Assembly (NCBI GenBank): GCA_013115135.1
Contig: JABANP010000028.1
Location: 1-64,000 of the forward strand
Direction: 5' to 3'
DNA length: 64,000 nt
Source: Perkinsus olseni
Lineage: Eukaryota; Perkinsozoa; Perkinsida; Perkinsidae
This document shows, in pieces, positions 9,120 through 19,766 of the stretch. The position numbers and the translations under genes are program-made. Each line of letters begins with the position of its first letter. The stretch's first letter is position 1. Under the pieces are notes generated by a model, which ran no database searches, had not been told where the DNA came from, and saw nothing but the letters and a program-made list of their open reading frames with translations.

Positions 9120-9886
9120 TCCCCTCTCCACCACCCGCTACATCACAATGGCCCCTTCTATTGAATCAAGGACTTAACAATCATTTTGTCAGCGTGTGCT
9201 CGGCGGTGTTGATTATGGTGACCGTCGGATAATATCATTGGAGGATTGGTTTACTGTATTATTGTCATTGAGATTCTAGCCGTACGGGATGGCCTTCAAT
9301 GCGAGGTTTTTCCGGGGAATCTCCTATGTACTGGGCTACCCAGGCTGGATACCTCCCTTTGGTTGGTAGTCGCCTCACCTCGTCATTGATGAGATCCAAG
9401 GGAAGCTGATGACGTCCTTTGATGACCCTCCCTTGAAGGTCGACCATCCACCTCCAATCCAGCGATAAATCTATGATACTATTGTTACTAATGGCCTATC
9501 ACTACTACAACAACAACAACCACTGTGACCATCAGTGAGCATCACTACCACGCTTGTCGAGGTGTCGCGACTTCGTTCGTGGCATGGAATGTTCGTGGCT
9601 TTTTTATGGTTTCCGAAGCCTCATGCCGTCTGTTGCGGTCAGAGTCGAGATGGCTACTCGAAATTCTCGGCACTCACCTCAGCTGAGCTTCCCTGTTTGT
9701 GCTGATTGCAGGACCTCTTTTGATGCAGCTTTTCGCATGGCAGATGTAGTAAAAGCAGCGGCTCGTCCTTCGAGATCTGAGAGGAAGAGACCTCAGGCAG
9801 CACCGTCGGCTGATTCGGAAGTACTAAGGTGAGCCCGATTCAAGTGCTCTCTCCGGGCAAGGTCTGTATGGGGACTTAGGTATCTC
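9120..9886. other. Intergenic; one short ORF with an internal TAG
   Basis: No convincing gene. On the plus strand 9289-9467 reads as a 59-codon frame beginning MAFNARFFRGISYVLGYPGW and ending DDPPLKVDHPPPIQR, with one in-frame TAG in the middle. A 60-codon frame overlaps it on the other strand (9265-9447). Neither has recognisable domains. Confidence 0.4.
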
Positions 9887-11390
9887 ATGTCGAAGAAGAG
9901 AGTGCGCCGAGCTGTTGCACTCGACTCTGAGGAGAGTAGTCCTGAGGAACGCGAGGCTAGCAGACTATTGCTCCTCTCGTCTATCGGCCATGCTCTATTG
10001 GACTCTAGCGAGCAGCATCCAACGGCAGTGAAGTCACCGAGGAATGTTCCCGACGGATTTATCATGCCTTTGAAGCCGAAAGTTTCTAACCACCAACAAG
10101 GGCAGAACCATACGGAAATTCCTCGGATGACCACGAAGTATAATTCGACCAACAGTCGCGACTTGGTGCCTCACGAGCTGCCTCCAGAAGCGTTTGGGGA
10201 GTATCCAAGTCTCGAGATCCACAACGTAGGGTTGGAGGTCTCGAACCGCCCGCCCGCGCCGTTAGATGGTACTCGCCAGCCCCCCAGTGCTTTGCTGCAC
10301 ATCACTCGTGATCCTCCTGCCGCCTACGATGACCTGTTTGGGTCTTCGCCGCCGTCTCAACCATCGATCGTACATACGGTCATTCCTTCCAATCGCCCCA
10401 AACCATCTGCACGTAATCACAGTCAATCGTCTGTCACAGTTGAATCGTCCGAAACCTCAGAGGATGCCCGACCGAGCTCTCGATTCTCGAGCACTTCACA
10501 TCAACGACAGCAGGCACTCTCGTCTGTCACATCAGAGCGGCCTCGTGAGTACAGTGGCGGTCTAGCAAAACCTGCGGGTGCTCAGCAGACCATCGCCAAC
10601 ACAGTAGTAGCGGCCGAGCCACGCCCTGCCAAGCAGAGGGATGCAGCAGCCGGAGTGGAAGAGCCCGTGGAGACGACTGTGATCAGAGAGAATCAACGAT
10701 CTTCAGTGGGAGACAAGCCGGATTCCCCAGATCGGGCCATAGGCGATTCAGCAGCTGAGGCCTCACATGTCCGACCTCTTGCGCCCGCGAAGGGTTCGAA
10801 GTCTTCAAGGAGGAGCTCTCATGATCAACTGCCGCCTGACGGAAATAACACTTCCGATCGTCCGACCAGCAATGAAGGCCCAGAAGGTTTCGGGCGAGGA
10901 AGCGAAACCGGCAGCGAAAGCAACCTCTGTTCTCGACTTGGGCGGAGTCCTTGAATCCGGGGACGATGATGACGGTGTATGTTTCGGCCCTCGTCCTCCA
11001 GGGGATCTCAGTCCGGCCGCTATGGGTCTCATAGAGGACTACGTACCGGGGCACGAGGTCATCGACCTGGACGATTCTGATGGGGAGGAGTCGCCTGCGA
11101 TGTCTGTGGAGCTGAGAGATCGGAAGAGTCCTCGGGTGAAAGAATTGACTGAAGAGGAGGAAGCTTGTCTATTCGAGGATGCTGGAGGCAATGCCAAGCA
11201 GGAGAACACTGCTTCGCTTGCCGAAGCTGATGCATCGGAGGGTCCGGTTGAGGAGGTAATCGTGATAGATCTGGAGGGCGAAGAGGACGCGGAGGCAGGC
11301 CGATTGTCGCCCCGAGGCAGTGCGTACTCTGTGATCAGCTCGATGGATGCTGCAGACAATAAAGTAGAGGATTTGGGTGAGGCCTCCTAG
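9887..11390 (+). CDS. Low-complexity protein with two SUMO-interacting motifs
   Basis: Starts at ATG 9887 (MSKKRVRRAV). An intron at 10860-10920 (phase 1, GT...AG, 61 nt) joins two exons into exactly 481 codons (480 residues plus stop). The first 320 residues are Ser/Pro/Glu-rich and probably disordered. The C-terminal part is strongly acidic and holds two textbook SUMO-interacting motifs: HEVIDLDDSDGEE, and EEVIVIDLEGEED about 70 residues later. Each has a hydrophobic V/I-rich core followed by acidic or phosphorylatable residues. No catalytic or DNA-binding domain is visible. A nuclear SUMO-reader or scaffold role is an inference. Confidence 0.6.
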
Positions 11391-11514
11391 TCCGGATTGA
11401 GAGACGTCATTGCATCTATGTACCACTTATTACCATTAGTCTGTGTTTCTTAACCCTCCGCCGATCTGCGTTCGTTGTTCGGCTCTTCTGGACGGTTTCC
11501 TCAGCATTTTTCCG

Positions 11515-12597
11515 ATGAAGAAGATCGTCCGTGATTTGACGCGTGCAGCATCCAGCGGTAGTAGCAGTCATCGGCACCACGGAAAGAACTCGTCGCAGCG
11601 CAAGTCGCCAGAGTGAGTGGAGGATGACCATCGATGCTCCCTGGGCTTAGTTCAAGCCTTCTGCTCAGAGACCACAGTGTGGGTTCGTCCGAGGTCGTCG
11701 ACTTGCGGGGGCGAGTATCTCAGCTGGAGAGCGAGCTATCGACGGCGAAAGATACGGTCAGGCTGCAGAAAGAACAGGTACTATGGGAGAGTTGGGCGGT
11801 GCTCGTGCCGCACTGCGAAGGATATCTTAGCTGGACAAGAGCCTGATGGAGTACACATCAGCCTTGCAGCGAATAGTATCACTAGAAAAGACGATCGAGG
11901 CCAAGAGAGATGTCGAAGAGCAGAACGAACAGCTTCAAGAGAGGGTCATCCCTGATGGGCGAAGCGTATCAACGACTGGGTGAAGCCCCTCAGGTAATCC
12001 AGCTGATAAGCGAAAGTCAGGACAGGGGGCCGTCCATCGTGGAGACTAAAAGTCTAGGGCCTCTGTCTCTGGAGGAAGCAGCGATGATTATAGATGCCCA
12101 GCAGCAGCCGGTCGACCTATGTGAGGAGCTCCTCCCGCTGTTGCTCGACAAGGGCTCTTCGCAGGCTCGAAGGCCGTGGTGAAGCTGACGGATGGCTTGG
12201 AGGTCTCGCTGGATGATGCAGCGACTAGGATTAGTGACATGGTCCGTGAGGTGGCGTCGCCCCTGCGGTCTTATGCTGCCTTCAGGAGAAAAGATTGTCG
12301 AACTTGGTGTTGATCGAGGATCCTATGAAGCCTGGCCGGCGATGGTATGGCGAACGAGAGCTGCAGGAGTGTCTCGACGCCGTCTGCGCTAATCAGACAA
12401 GGTTGGAGGTGATGGGGCATAGGCTCGGCCCGTCCTTAGCTCACGCGGTGCTCCTGGATCCATCGAGGCGGTCATACTGCTATCCTCAAGTCGTTGTCAG
12501 CGGGGGGGCAGCCTACGATGCCTACCTGCTGTTGTACTTTCGACTGTCAGGCCGTCGCCAACTCGTCCTCCTTCTCTTCGGAGGCGTGCACCGGTGA
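11515..12597 (+). CDS. Coiled-coil protein of unknown function
   Basis: Start ATG 11515 (MKKIVRDLTRAASSGSSSHR). Exons 11515-11612, 11669-11777, 11831-11944 and from 12003 join in frame. The second and third exons code for heptad-type coiled coil (VVDLRGRVSQLESELSTAK; SLEKTIEAKRDVEEQNEQLQ). A fourth exon ends near 12120, where a 44-nt intron (GTGAGG...GCAG) leads to SKAVVKLTDGLEVSLDDAAT. A further exon from about 12298 encodes IEDPMKPGRRWYGERELQEC and runs to a stop at 12597. More short coiled-coil-like exons may follow to about 12780, so the true end is uncertain. No family recognised. Confidence 0.5.
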
Positions 12598-13245
12598 GGC
12601 GTCCTGGGTGAATGATACCGCTGTATTGTGTGAGAACAGGTACTGATGTCAATGAGAATGTGAGTCGTGAAGAAGCTCCTCGGCTGCGTCGCTCGATTGC
12701 CGAACTTGAGCGCGATGAGGGTGAGCCGCGGAAAGCTGCGACATCGATGCGTTATCGGGGACTATTGAAAAGGTAAAGAGCTAGTCGATGCAAGGCACAG
12801 CACTGCCGAGAAGGACGAGTCGAAAATGTACAACGGTGTCAAGTGGCTGGAAGGTGATGACGGGTGGGCGGTCTCCCTCCACGGGGAATTCGGTATTCGC
12901 GACGTATCAGTCTCGGCTATGATGTGCTACACAATAGCCGTGAACGTTAATCGTTGCGCAGTTCCCGGCAGAAAGAGCCGCCTCAGGTGGGGCGGCAGTG
13001 CGCGACGAAGATACTCTGGTTGAGGACGATAAGCAGCCAGCGGAATCGGCCGGGGTATCTTGATGAGGTCGAGGCCGACTTCCGGAGCTCGTGACTCTGT
13101 CAGGATTTTGAACGTCATCTTATCAATGCGATGGAAGACCATCTTATGCGACGACAAGTCCACTTAGACCGGGCACTGGGGTGAGATGGTGTAATTCTGT
13201 TGGTGTTTCTCATCGTTCTTAATCAGATTCAGTCTCGCTAGCAAA
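12598..13245. other. Unassigned stretch, perhaps 3' exons of the upstream gene
   Basis: 12650-12720 on the plus strand reads as helical, charged sequence (REEAPRLRRSIAELERDEGE) that could extend the upstream coiled-coil gene. Nothing else between 12780 and 13245 looks coding. Confidence 0.3.
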
Positions 13246-13575
13246 ATGATGGAGGCAGCGGCATCATCGTCAGCGGGTGGTGACACAGCAGATAGGAATA
13301 TCTCCACGGGGGAGCTTGTGGTGCAACTACAACAGGAGATCGCGATAAAGACAAAGTCAGCTCACTGTGGTTGCTCGGGCGTGTATGACTTTAATCGTGC
13401 TGCCCAGGTTATGCGATCAACTTGCATTGCGCCTCGCTGACTGTCAATCTGCAATGCTTCACAAGAGCTTGCAAAGGGGAACGGGAAGGGTGAGTTGACG
13501 ATCGAACGAGGCTCGGCAATAGACTGTTGCCAACAGTATCGTTATATCTCTCCGCAGGCTATCCTGGCCCTCTGA
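13246..13575 (+). CDS. 69-residue coiled-coil protein, three exons
   Basis: Exons 13246-13355, 13408-13489 and 13558-13575 have matching phases and total exactly 70 codons including the TGA. Introns are 52 and 68 nt with GT-AG ends. The protein has an Ala/Ser/Gly-rich start, then a continuous amphipathic helix spanning the first junction (GELVVQLQQEIAIKTKLCDQ, then LALRLADCQSAMLHKSLQRG), ending AILAL. No family recognised. Such short helical proteins are often subunits or adaptors, but nothing here shows a partner. Confidence 0.5.
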
Positions 13576-14205
13576 AGCATTCGAGTTGGCTGGTACATGT
13601 TATGTTCCATTGCCTAAGCTGTGTTCCTCATGGTCAGTAGCTATTGAGTTATTGTTACAGACGAGAGAGAAGCAGGGGTACATATATGCCCCTGGTTACA
13701 CGCAACTGACGTTTCACTCTGCTGTGCGGACCATATTTATTCAACTCCATAGTAAAATGAAAAAAATTTACGGAATCCTGAACACAGACGTAACCAACGA
13801 ACTGAGTGTTAACGGGAACGAAAGTTCCCACACAATGATGACCGAGACACTCCTCCTACCGCTCAATATGCAGTCCGGAGTGGAATAACGCAACGTGCAT
13901 AAGTGAGGCGGCCACTAGGCCACACAGGCGCGACAACGGCAAGCGAACAATTGAAGCGGTGATGGAGGACTGATTGCCGTGGCGTAGTGGCCTCACCTCT
14001 GCATGCTGCATTCTTTCGTTACAGACTGTGTCCCCTCCAGTCTCCATCGCAGAATTCATTCGCAACAACACGACACAACAGAAAATTGACAAAACGATTT
14101 TGTCCTCGTTGTATTCACTACACAAAGAAAAAAAGCAAACTGAGACTGCGACCCGATTCCAGGCTGCTCGTCTCAGTCTTAGGAGTAAACTCAGTGGAAA
14201 TATAA
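13576..14205. other. Intergenic, no gene seen
   Basis: Contains a 100-codon plus-strand frame (13586-13888) without homology features; read as non-coding. Sequence around 14160 (CCCGATTCCAGGCTGC) resembles 16002 downstream of the second PNP copy, a trace of the duplication. Confidence 0.4.
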
Positions 14206-14955
14206 TTACAGATTCTCCAAGACAACGCGCTTAGCGACGTTAATACCGGTCTTGATCATGCGCTCCTTACCGTTGGTGACGGTGGTTCCAGCCGGATCGT
14301 AGTCACCCTCATCCCACTTGAGAGGGCAGCCGTCAACGGTTGAAACAGCAGCGGCACGAATACCTCTGATAGAGGCAACTGCGAACAAAGCAGAGTTCTC
14401 CATCTCCACACCGATAGCACCAGCAGCGGCGTTACTGGCCAAGGTCTGCTCAACAGCAGGGCTGGGGTAGAAGACAGCGGAGGCGAGAGTGATACCGAAG
14501 TGGACACGCTCGTAGCCAAGAGACTTAGCCGTATCACGCATAGCAATGCAAAGAGCGGGATCAGCCACGCAGGGGAAGCCAGCGGGGACAAGATACTGGG
14601 AAACACCATCCTCAGCACCAGAGCCAGTAGTGACAATCAAATCACCCTGCTTGATGGTATCAGGCCTCAACGAACCGGCAGTTCCGAGGCGCATGATGAC
14701 CTTAGCACCGCACTTGATGAGCTCCTCGAAGCAGATAGCACAGCCGGGGCCACCAACACCGTGGGAGGCGACGGAGAACTTGGCACCTTCGAACTCGACA
14801 TTGTAGGTGCGGTACTCCCTGTTGTAGGCAAGCTCCTCATAAGAGTCACAGTACTTAGTGGCAATCAACTCAGCACGGCCGGGGTCACCAACCACGCAGA
14901 CAACAGAGTTGATGGAACCTTCCTTGATCTTGAGATGAGGGGCTTCGTAGACCAT
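14206..14955 (-). CDS. Purine nucleoside phosphorylase (PNP/UDP family), copy 1
   Basis: 249 residues in one uninterrupted frame, the normal length for hexameric bacterial- and apicomplexan-type PNPs. The enzyme splits purine nucleosides with phosphate to base plus ribose-1-phosphate in purine salvage. Visible motifs: phosphate-binding VVGDPGR near residue 23 and SHGVGGPG near 65, RLGTAGSLRP near 90, the substrate-binding VEMENSALF near 180, and the catalytic-loop DGCPLKWDEGDYD near 208. These match the apicomplexan PNP branch more closely than E. coli uridine phosphorylase. There is no intron, unlike nearly all neighbours. Its protein is identical to that of the copy at 16057-16806. Uridine phosphorylase activity cannot be excluded. 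Confidence 0.85.
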   Translation of the reverse strand: MVYEAPHLKIKEGSINSVVCVVGDPGRAELIATKYCDSYEELAYNREYRTYNVEFEGAKFSVASHGVGGPGCAICFEELIKCGAKVIMRLGTAGSLRPDTIKQGDLIVTTGSGAEDGVSQYLVPAGFPCVADPALCIAMRDTAKSLGYERVHFGITLASAVFYPSPAVEQTLASNAAAGAIGVEMENSALFAVASIRGIRAAAVSTVDGCPLKWDEGDYDPAGTTVTNGKERMIKTGINVAKRVVLENL

Positions 14956-16056
14956 GGTCGTAAACAGGAAGTTTTAGAAACAATAAAGAACTGAAAAAAG
15001 TTGCCGAGGTTAAATGCGCTCGAATCTCGAGGAAATCAGAACTTGAACCTTGCCATGGACGATGCTGATGAGCCAATATACCGATCATTAGCTACAGGCT
15101 GAACAGCTTGCACAATCCGTCCCCATTAGCCAACCAATAAGCCCCAACGCCGCGCCGAAGAGGGTATGCTTCTGCAATTAGGCATGAGTAGTGTGTGCCA
15201 AGACCGCGGCCAAGGACGCTCCACAGCTTAGACTGGAGCGTTTGTTTGTTATCACAATGGGTTGGGCATCGGACAAGTTGACAACGAAATTGTGCGCAGG
15301 CGGAGCGCGGTAGCAGTAAAGTCCTCTTTGGTTTACATTCTTCTGTATCGCCCACAAAGATATGTTTCTCATGCCCAGCCGACTGCAACGCCAGCCTAAG
15401 ATCTACTCAATGATCCTATGGACTGCACTCAACCTGCAGGCAATCGGTGCTCAGAAGAAGCTCTTCCCATTTTGAGTTGATCGTCACGGAATAGCCGGTG
15501 TCCCTGAAGTCGCACCTCCCGCCATTTCTGTCAACCTTCAAGTTCTGCTCTTCGTAGGGCCAAGGTTCGCGATTCTGAAGCGGCAGTCAACCACACTAGA
15601 AAAGAGAGGTCTGAAACGAGTGTGTGCTGGTTGCCCAGGGACCCACCGAAACCGTCCGTGCTCCACTCGCACATTCTGACCATCATACAAGCAGTCGGCC
15701 CCGCTTCCGACCAGCATACAACTACCCGACCTTTATTTTCACTCACCAACTGGTGTAACTCGTTCCCAGCATTCAACCAATAATGTCCGTTTCTTGACAC
15801 CAAGTGTCTAGTCCCCCTTACTGAACGGAAAGCTCAGAAATGAAAGACTCGCCTAGCCTGTAGATATTGTAGAGCACACCCACTAGAACGAATCCGGAAT
15901 ACCACAACCTCGAGTATTACACTAACAACTCAACAAGCAAACAGCTTTAGATCTCGAGAACAGGATCACTATTCGTACACAATGAGCAAGAACAAAACCT
16001 ACTGCCCGATTCCAGGCTGCCGGTCTTGTTCTGCTGTTACTAGAAACTTAATGCAA
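14956..16056. other. Spacer between the two PNP genes
   Basis: About 1.1 kb. The first 40 bp upstream of copy 1 match those upstream of copy 2 (5'UTR), then similarity ends sharply. No gene, RNA or repeat recognised in the rest. Confidence 0.5.
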
Positions 16057-16806
16057 TTACAAGTTTTCCAAGACAACGCGCTTAGCGACGTTAATACCGG
16101 TCTTGATCATGCGCTCCTTACCGTTGGTGACGGTAGTTCCAGCCGGATCGTAGTCACCCTCATCCCACTTGAGAGGGCAGCCGTCAACGGTTGAAACAGC
16201 AGCGGCACGAATACCTCTGATAGAGGCAACTGCGAACAAAGCAGAGTTCTCCATCTCCACACCGATAGCACCAGCAGCGGCGTTACTGGCCAAGGTCTGC
16301 TCAACAGCAGGGCTGGGGTAGAAGACGGCAGAGGCGAGAGTGATGCCGAAGTGGACACGCTCGTAGCCAAGAGACTTAGCCGTATCACGCATAGCAATGC
16401 AAAGAGCGGGATCAGCCACGCAGGGGAAGCCAGCGGGGACAAGATACTGGGAAACACCATCCTCAGCACCAGAGCCAGTAGTGACAATCAAATCACCCTG
16501 CTTGATGGTATCAGGCCTCAACGAACCGGCAGTTCCGAGGCGCATGATGACCTTAGCACCGCACTTGATGAGCTCCTCGAAGCAGATAGCACAGCCGGGG
16601 CCACCAACACCGTGGGAGGCGACGGAGAACTTGGCACCTTCGAACTCGACATTGTAGGTGCGGTACTCCCTGTTGTAGGCAAGCTCCTCATAAGAGTCAC
16701 AGTACTTGGTGGCAATCAACTCAGCACGGCCGGGGTCACCAACCACGCAGACAACAGAGTTGATGGAACCTTCCTTGATCTTGAGATGAGGGGCTTCGTA
16801 GACCAT
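16057..16806 (-). CDS. Purine nucleoside phosphorylase (PNP/UDP family), copy 2
   Basis: Same 249-residue protein as copy 1, also intronless. I count eight nucleotide differences in the coding sequence, all synonymous; three are clustered in the last codons before the stop. The shared block runs from the stop codon to about 40 bp upstream of the start and then ends. Both copies read in the same direction, 1.1 kb apart. Purifying selection or gene conversion would explain the pattern. Tandem intronless copies suggest high dosage of purine salvage, as expected for an organism that relies on host purines; that last step is inference. Confidence 0.85.
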   Translation of the reverse strand: MVYEAPHLKIKEGSINSVVCVVGDPGRAELIATKYCDSYEELAYNREYRTYNVEFEGAKFSVASHGVGGPGCAICFEELIKCGAKVIMRLGTAGSLRPDTIKQGDLIVTTGSGAEDGVSQYLVPAGFPCVADPALCIAMRDTAKSLGYERVHFGITLASAVFYPSPAVEQTLASNAAAGAIGVEMENSALFAVASIRGIRAAAVSTVDGCPLKWDEGDYDPAGTTVTNGKERMIKTGINVAKRVVLENL

Positions 16807-17584
16807 GGTCGTAAACAGGAAGTTTTAGAAACAATAAAGAACTGAAAGACCAAAATCTGCACCAGATTACCCACTTGAACCACACTCAAACGACTTCGGT
16901 GGAGAGCTCACCATGATGACGTTTCGCTATTACGGCGCTAGCAGCTAAGCCTTAGCTCGGACGCCACACAACGCCTGTCACGTCCTCTGCGCACCTTGTG
17001 CACTCGTTGGTGGTTAGTTCAGTCCTAGCAATTGAATTGAGTCTCTTTGGCGTAAAGATCAAGCAGTGAAGCACGATCCATCTTTAGGTTAACTAATTCG
17101 TCAGAATTTGTTGTTGCTCAACTCGCCCGCCTTCCTGTGAAACCGTTTCGGAGGGAACCATGGGTCCGGCAAGCGACAGGCCTATCCGAACTCTCGAGTC
17201 CGCATGCGATAAGATACAGTACAGAACTTAAGGGCTGACAAATGGTGGAAAGTTGCTGCCGCATGCATTCGAGCGGCGGCGATGTCAACCCTCGGCTCCA
17301 GTCAACTCCAATTCAAGCCCGTGTATGGCCCCCTTACGTTGTAGAGACTCATCAGTCGCGATTGAGGCCAATTCGTTGGTATTGAACGTGAAGGCGGGAA
17401 ATCATTCAGAAGCATCATGTAAATTCCCCAAAGGCAGCTGTTGAGAGTTTCGTGGCGCGCGGTCAGCAAAATGTCGATTCTGAGAGTCCCAGACTGAGAC
17501 ACGGCTGGGCATCGGCCACGAATGCTATTTCGGTTGTCATCCGGATCCTGTAGATACCTTCTCTTTCTTGTTTCTATCTTCTGA
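16807..17584. other. Intergenic, no gene seen
   Basis: Upstream regions of PNP copy 2 (reading left) and the RING-SAP gene (reading right), so probably a divergent promoter region. No recognisable motif. Confidence 0.4.
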
Positions 17585-19419
17585 ATGGATTTCGGAGCAT
17601 GGCTTGGCAATGTTATAGGGAGCTCCAGATACGCCGCTGAGGCCCAGGCGAGAGCGGAGGCTGATGCGGAACGAAGATACCGGCGGGCCCAGGAGTCTCG
17701 CCGACAGCAGAATGCGGCAGCCGCTTCTAATTTCGCTTTTCCGTAGCATAGGGTGGGTATAGCTCCTTTTCCCTACCACACTTTGCCCTACGTCGTAGAG
17801 GCTGCGCGAGTGTAACCACACGAGCAGCGGCAGAATTACACAGCTTACCGCACAGCCGATTGTTAGCGTCTAAGAAATTCAGCCCTCCGCTGCCGATAGC
17901 ATCTGAGTTTGCCCGAACCATCTGTGGTGAAACTACGTCTTGCGACGTTTCCTCGCGAATTGTATGTAATACTTCAAGCTACTTCTACATAGTAGCATCG
18001 TTGGTCGGTCTTTATACGGATATTCCTGCGCTTTCGGATCAGATTCGATCCATTCGGCGCCTTCGACCTGGGTGATCCGTTTGGTATGGATCAGCCCCAG
18101 CAGCCTCGAAGGGAGTCCCATGCCCCTCCGCCGGCTAGTTCTACTGCAATACAGGGTCTACCACAGGTAGCATGAATTTAAGGGGACTACATGCAGCACT
18201 GGAAATGGTAATTAGGTTGTTATCACTCCCGAAGATATCAGCGAGGATGCTGCAAATAATCAAGAGTGCAGCATTTGCCTTGAGAAGCAGCATGTCGGCA
18301 ATAAGGCAACCAAGCTGCCTTGTGGGCATATCTTTTGCACGGGTACTATTAAATGCTTGTTTCCATTACTCGGACACTTTAGGGGTCGTCGGAGGTCTCG
18401 AGCCGTACCCTGTCGCATTCCCAGTGTTATGCCTGTCAGGGTGTATCGTCCCGTGGTTGCGCAAGAACTGTACTTGCCCGGTTTGCCGCTACGAGCTCCC
18501 TACGAACGATGCGCGGTTCGAGGCCGGACGCAAGGATCGGATGAAACTGCGGAAGATGAGGTAGTATCTCGTGGGAAGTCGGTAAGAACCCGAGAACCGT
18601 TCCGAACTGCTCTAGCGTTGAGGAGAGGGAACTCTGCGTGCGGCGATGATGTAGCATCGCGCACCCGTCGTTCAGGTTCCGCAAGCGTGATTTGCAGAAC
18701 ATGTCGGTACGCGGCCTACGACAATTGATGGACGAGCTTGGAGTCTCAGCCGAGGGTTGCCTCGAGAAGTCCGAGCTGTTGGACCGACTGGAAGACTCGT
18801 CGCGTGTGGAGCTCATTCCTGAATGTGAGGAGATATGAGTGTCCTTCAAAAGCGTCAGTTGCCGTCGCACATTCAGGCCCATCGATCTCCGCTCACCCTC
18901 ATGTATGCACGAAGTCGCAGTTGATGTCAATGACGGTGCCCGAGATCAAAGACCTCATGGCTCGGTGCAACTTAGCTTTACCTGAAGAAGCTGTAGAGAA
19001 AGAACAGCTTCTTCGAATGCTAGTCAGTGTAAGTGAACCTTCATGCACTGATCGACTTCTGTGGCGACTTTTGCTTTCTCAGAGCGGTCGAGTTATTGTG
19101 AGCACCGATGATTCGACAGATGATGCCGGCGTGCCCGATTCCGGTGGCAACCAGGCCGGTGACTCTGGGAAGTATACGCTAGAGTCTCTACGCTCTATGC
19201 GTGTCAAGGACTTGAAGAATCTCATAGCTGCCAAGGGGGTACTATACACTGGGGGATTCGCAGGCTCTTGCTGATCATTCATTCGGATCCTTCTTATTTG
19301 AGCTGTGGTCATTGTCTGACTTCTGTTATGGTTCTCGTTGGCAGGGATCGTCGAGTGACTGTGTGGAGAAGGCTGACCTAGTCCAGAGATTGATTTCCTT
19401 GGGTGCTTTGCGGCCATGA
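17585..19419 (+). CDS. RING E3 ubiquitin ligase with three SAP-like repeats
   Basis: Eight exons: 17585-17742, 18043-18166, 18216-18342, 18440-18560, 18655-18824, 18877-19028, 19083-19238, 19345-19419. All phases match and the total is 361 codons (360 residues). The N-terminus is Ala/Arg-rich (AAEAQARAEADAERRYRR), followed by a Pro/Gln linker and the RNF126/RNF115-like lead VVITPEDI. A C3HC4 RING follows: CSIC, then CGHIFCTGC, then CPVC. After it come three related helical motifs of SAP type: MSVRGLRQLMDELGV...GCLEKSELLDRL, MTVPEIKDLMARCNL...AVEKEQLLRML, and MRVKDLKNLIAAKGV...DCVEKADLVQRL. The RING should recruit an E2; the repeats probably bind nucleic acid or a partner. The 300-nt first intron could hide another exon. 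Confidence 0.8.
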
Positions 19420-19766
19420 TAAATTGATCCACAGCGTCGCCGAGTAGTGTTTTGCGGCTTATCGGGCAAAAACGAAGAACACTCATGTGTATAGACAACT
19501 GCTATTGAAGAAATCGTTTAACAATTCACCACTAGCATTTCAATTATCGAAGCTTTGTTACCATTTACACGGCGGGGTATTTGTGTTGGTGCAGCGCGGG
19601 ATTGGGACAAACAGCGGTACTAACTCTTGCCATTAAGACGTTCGTCCCACTGTCACACAACACTTGAAGCAAACCAAATGTTACAACCATTCTGTATGTC
19701 TAATGTCCGCTGCATGGAGCTTCTGCCGGCGACCAGGTCACTCCAGAGTATCTCGAATCAACCATA
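19420..19766. other. Convergent intergenic spacer
   Basis: 347 bp between the 3' ends of two RING genes; no gene seen. Confidence 0.4.

Noticed and set aside
14500..14994. A 164-codon plus-strand frame opposite PNP, repeated opposite copy 2.
   Set aside because: It is the antisense shadow of the PNP coding sequence; its conservation simply follows from the duplication.
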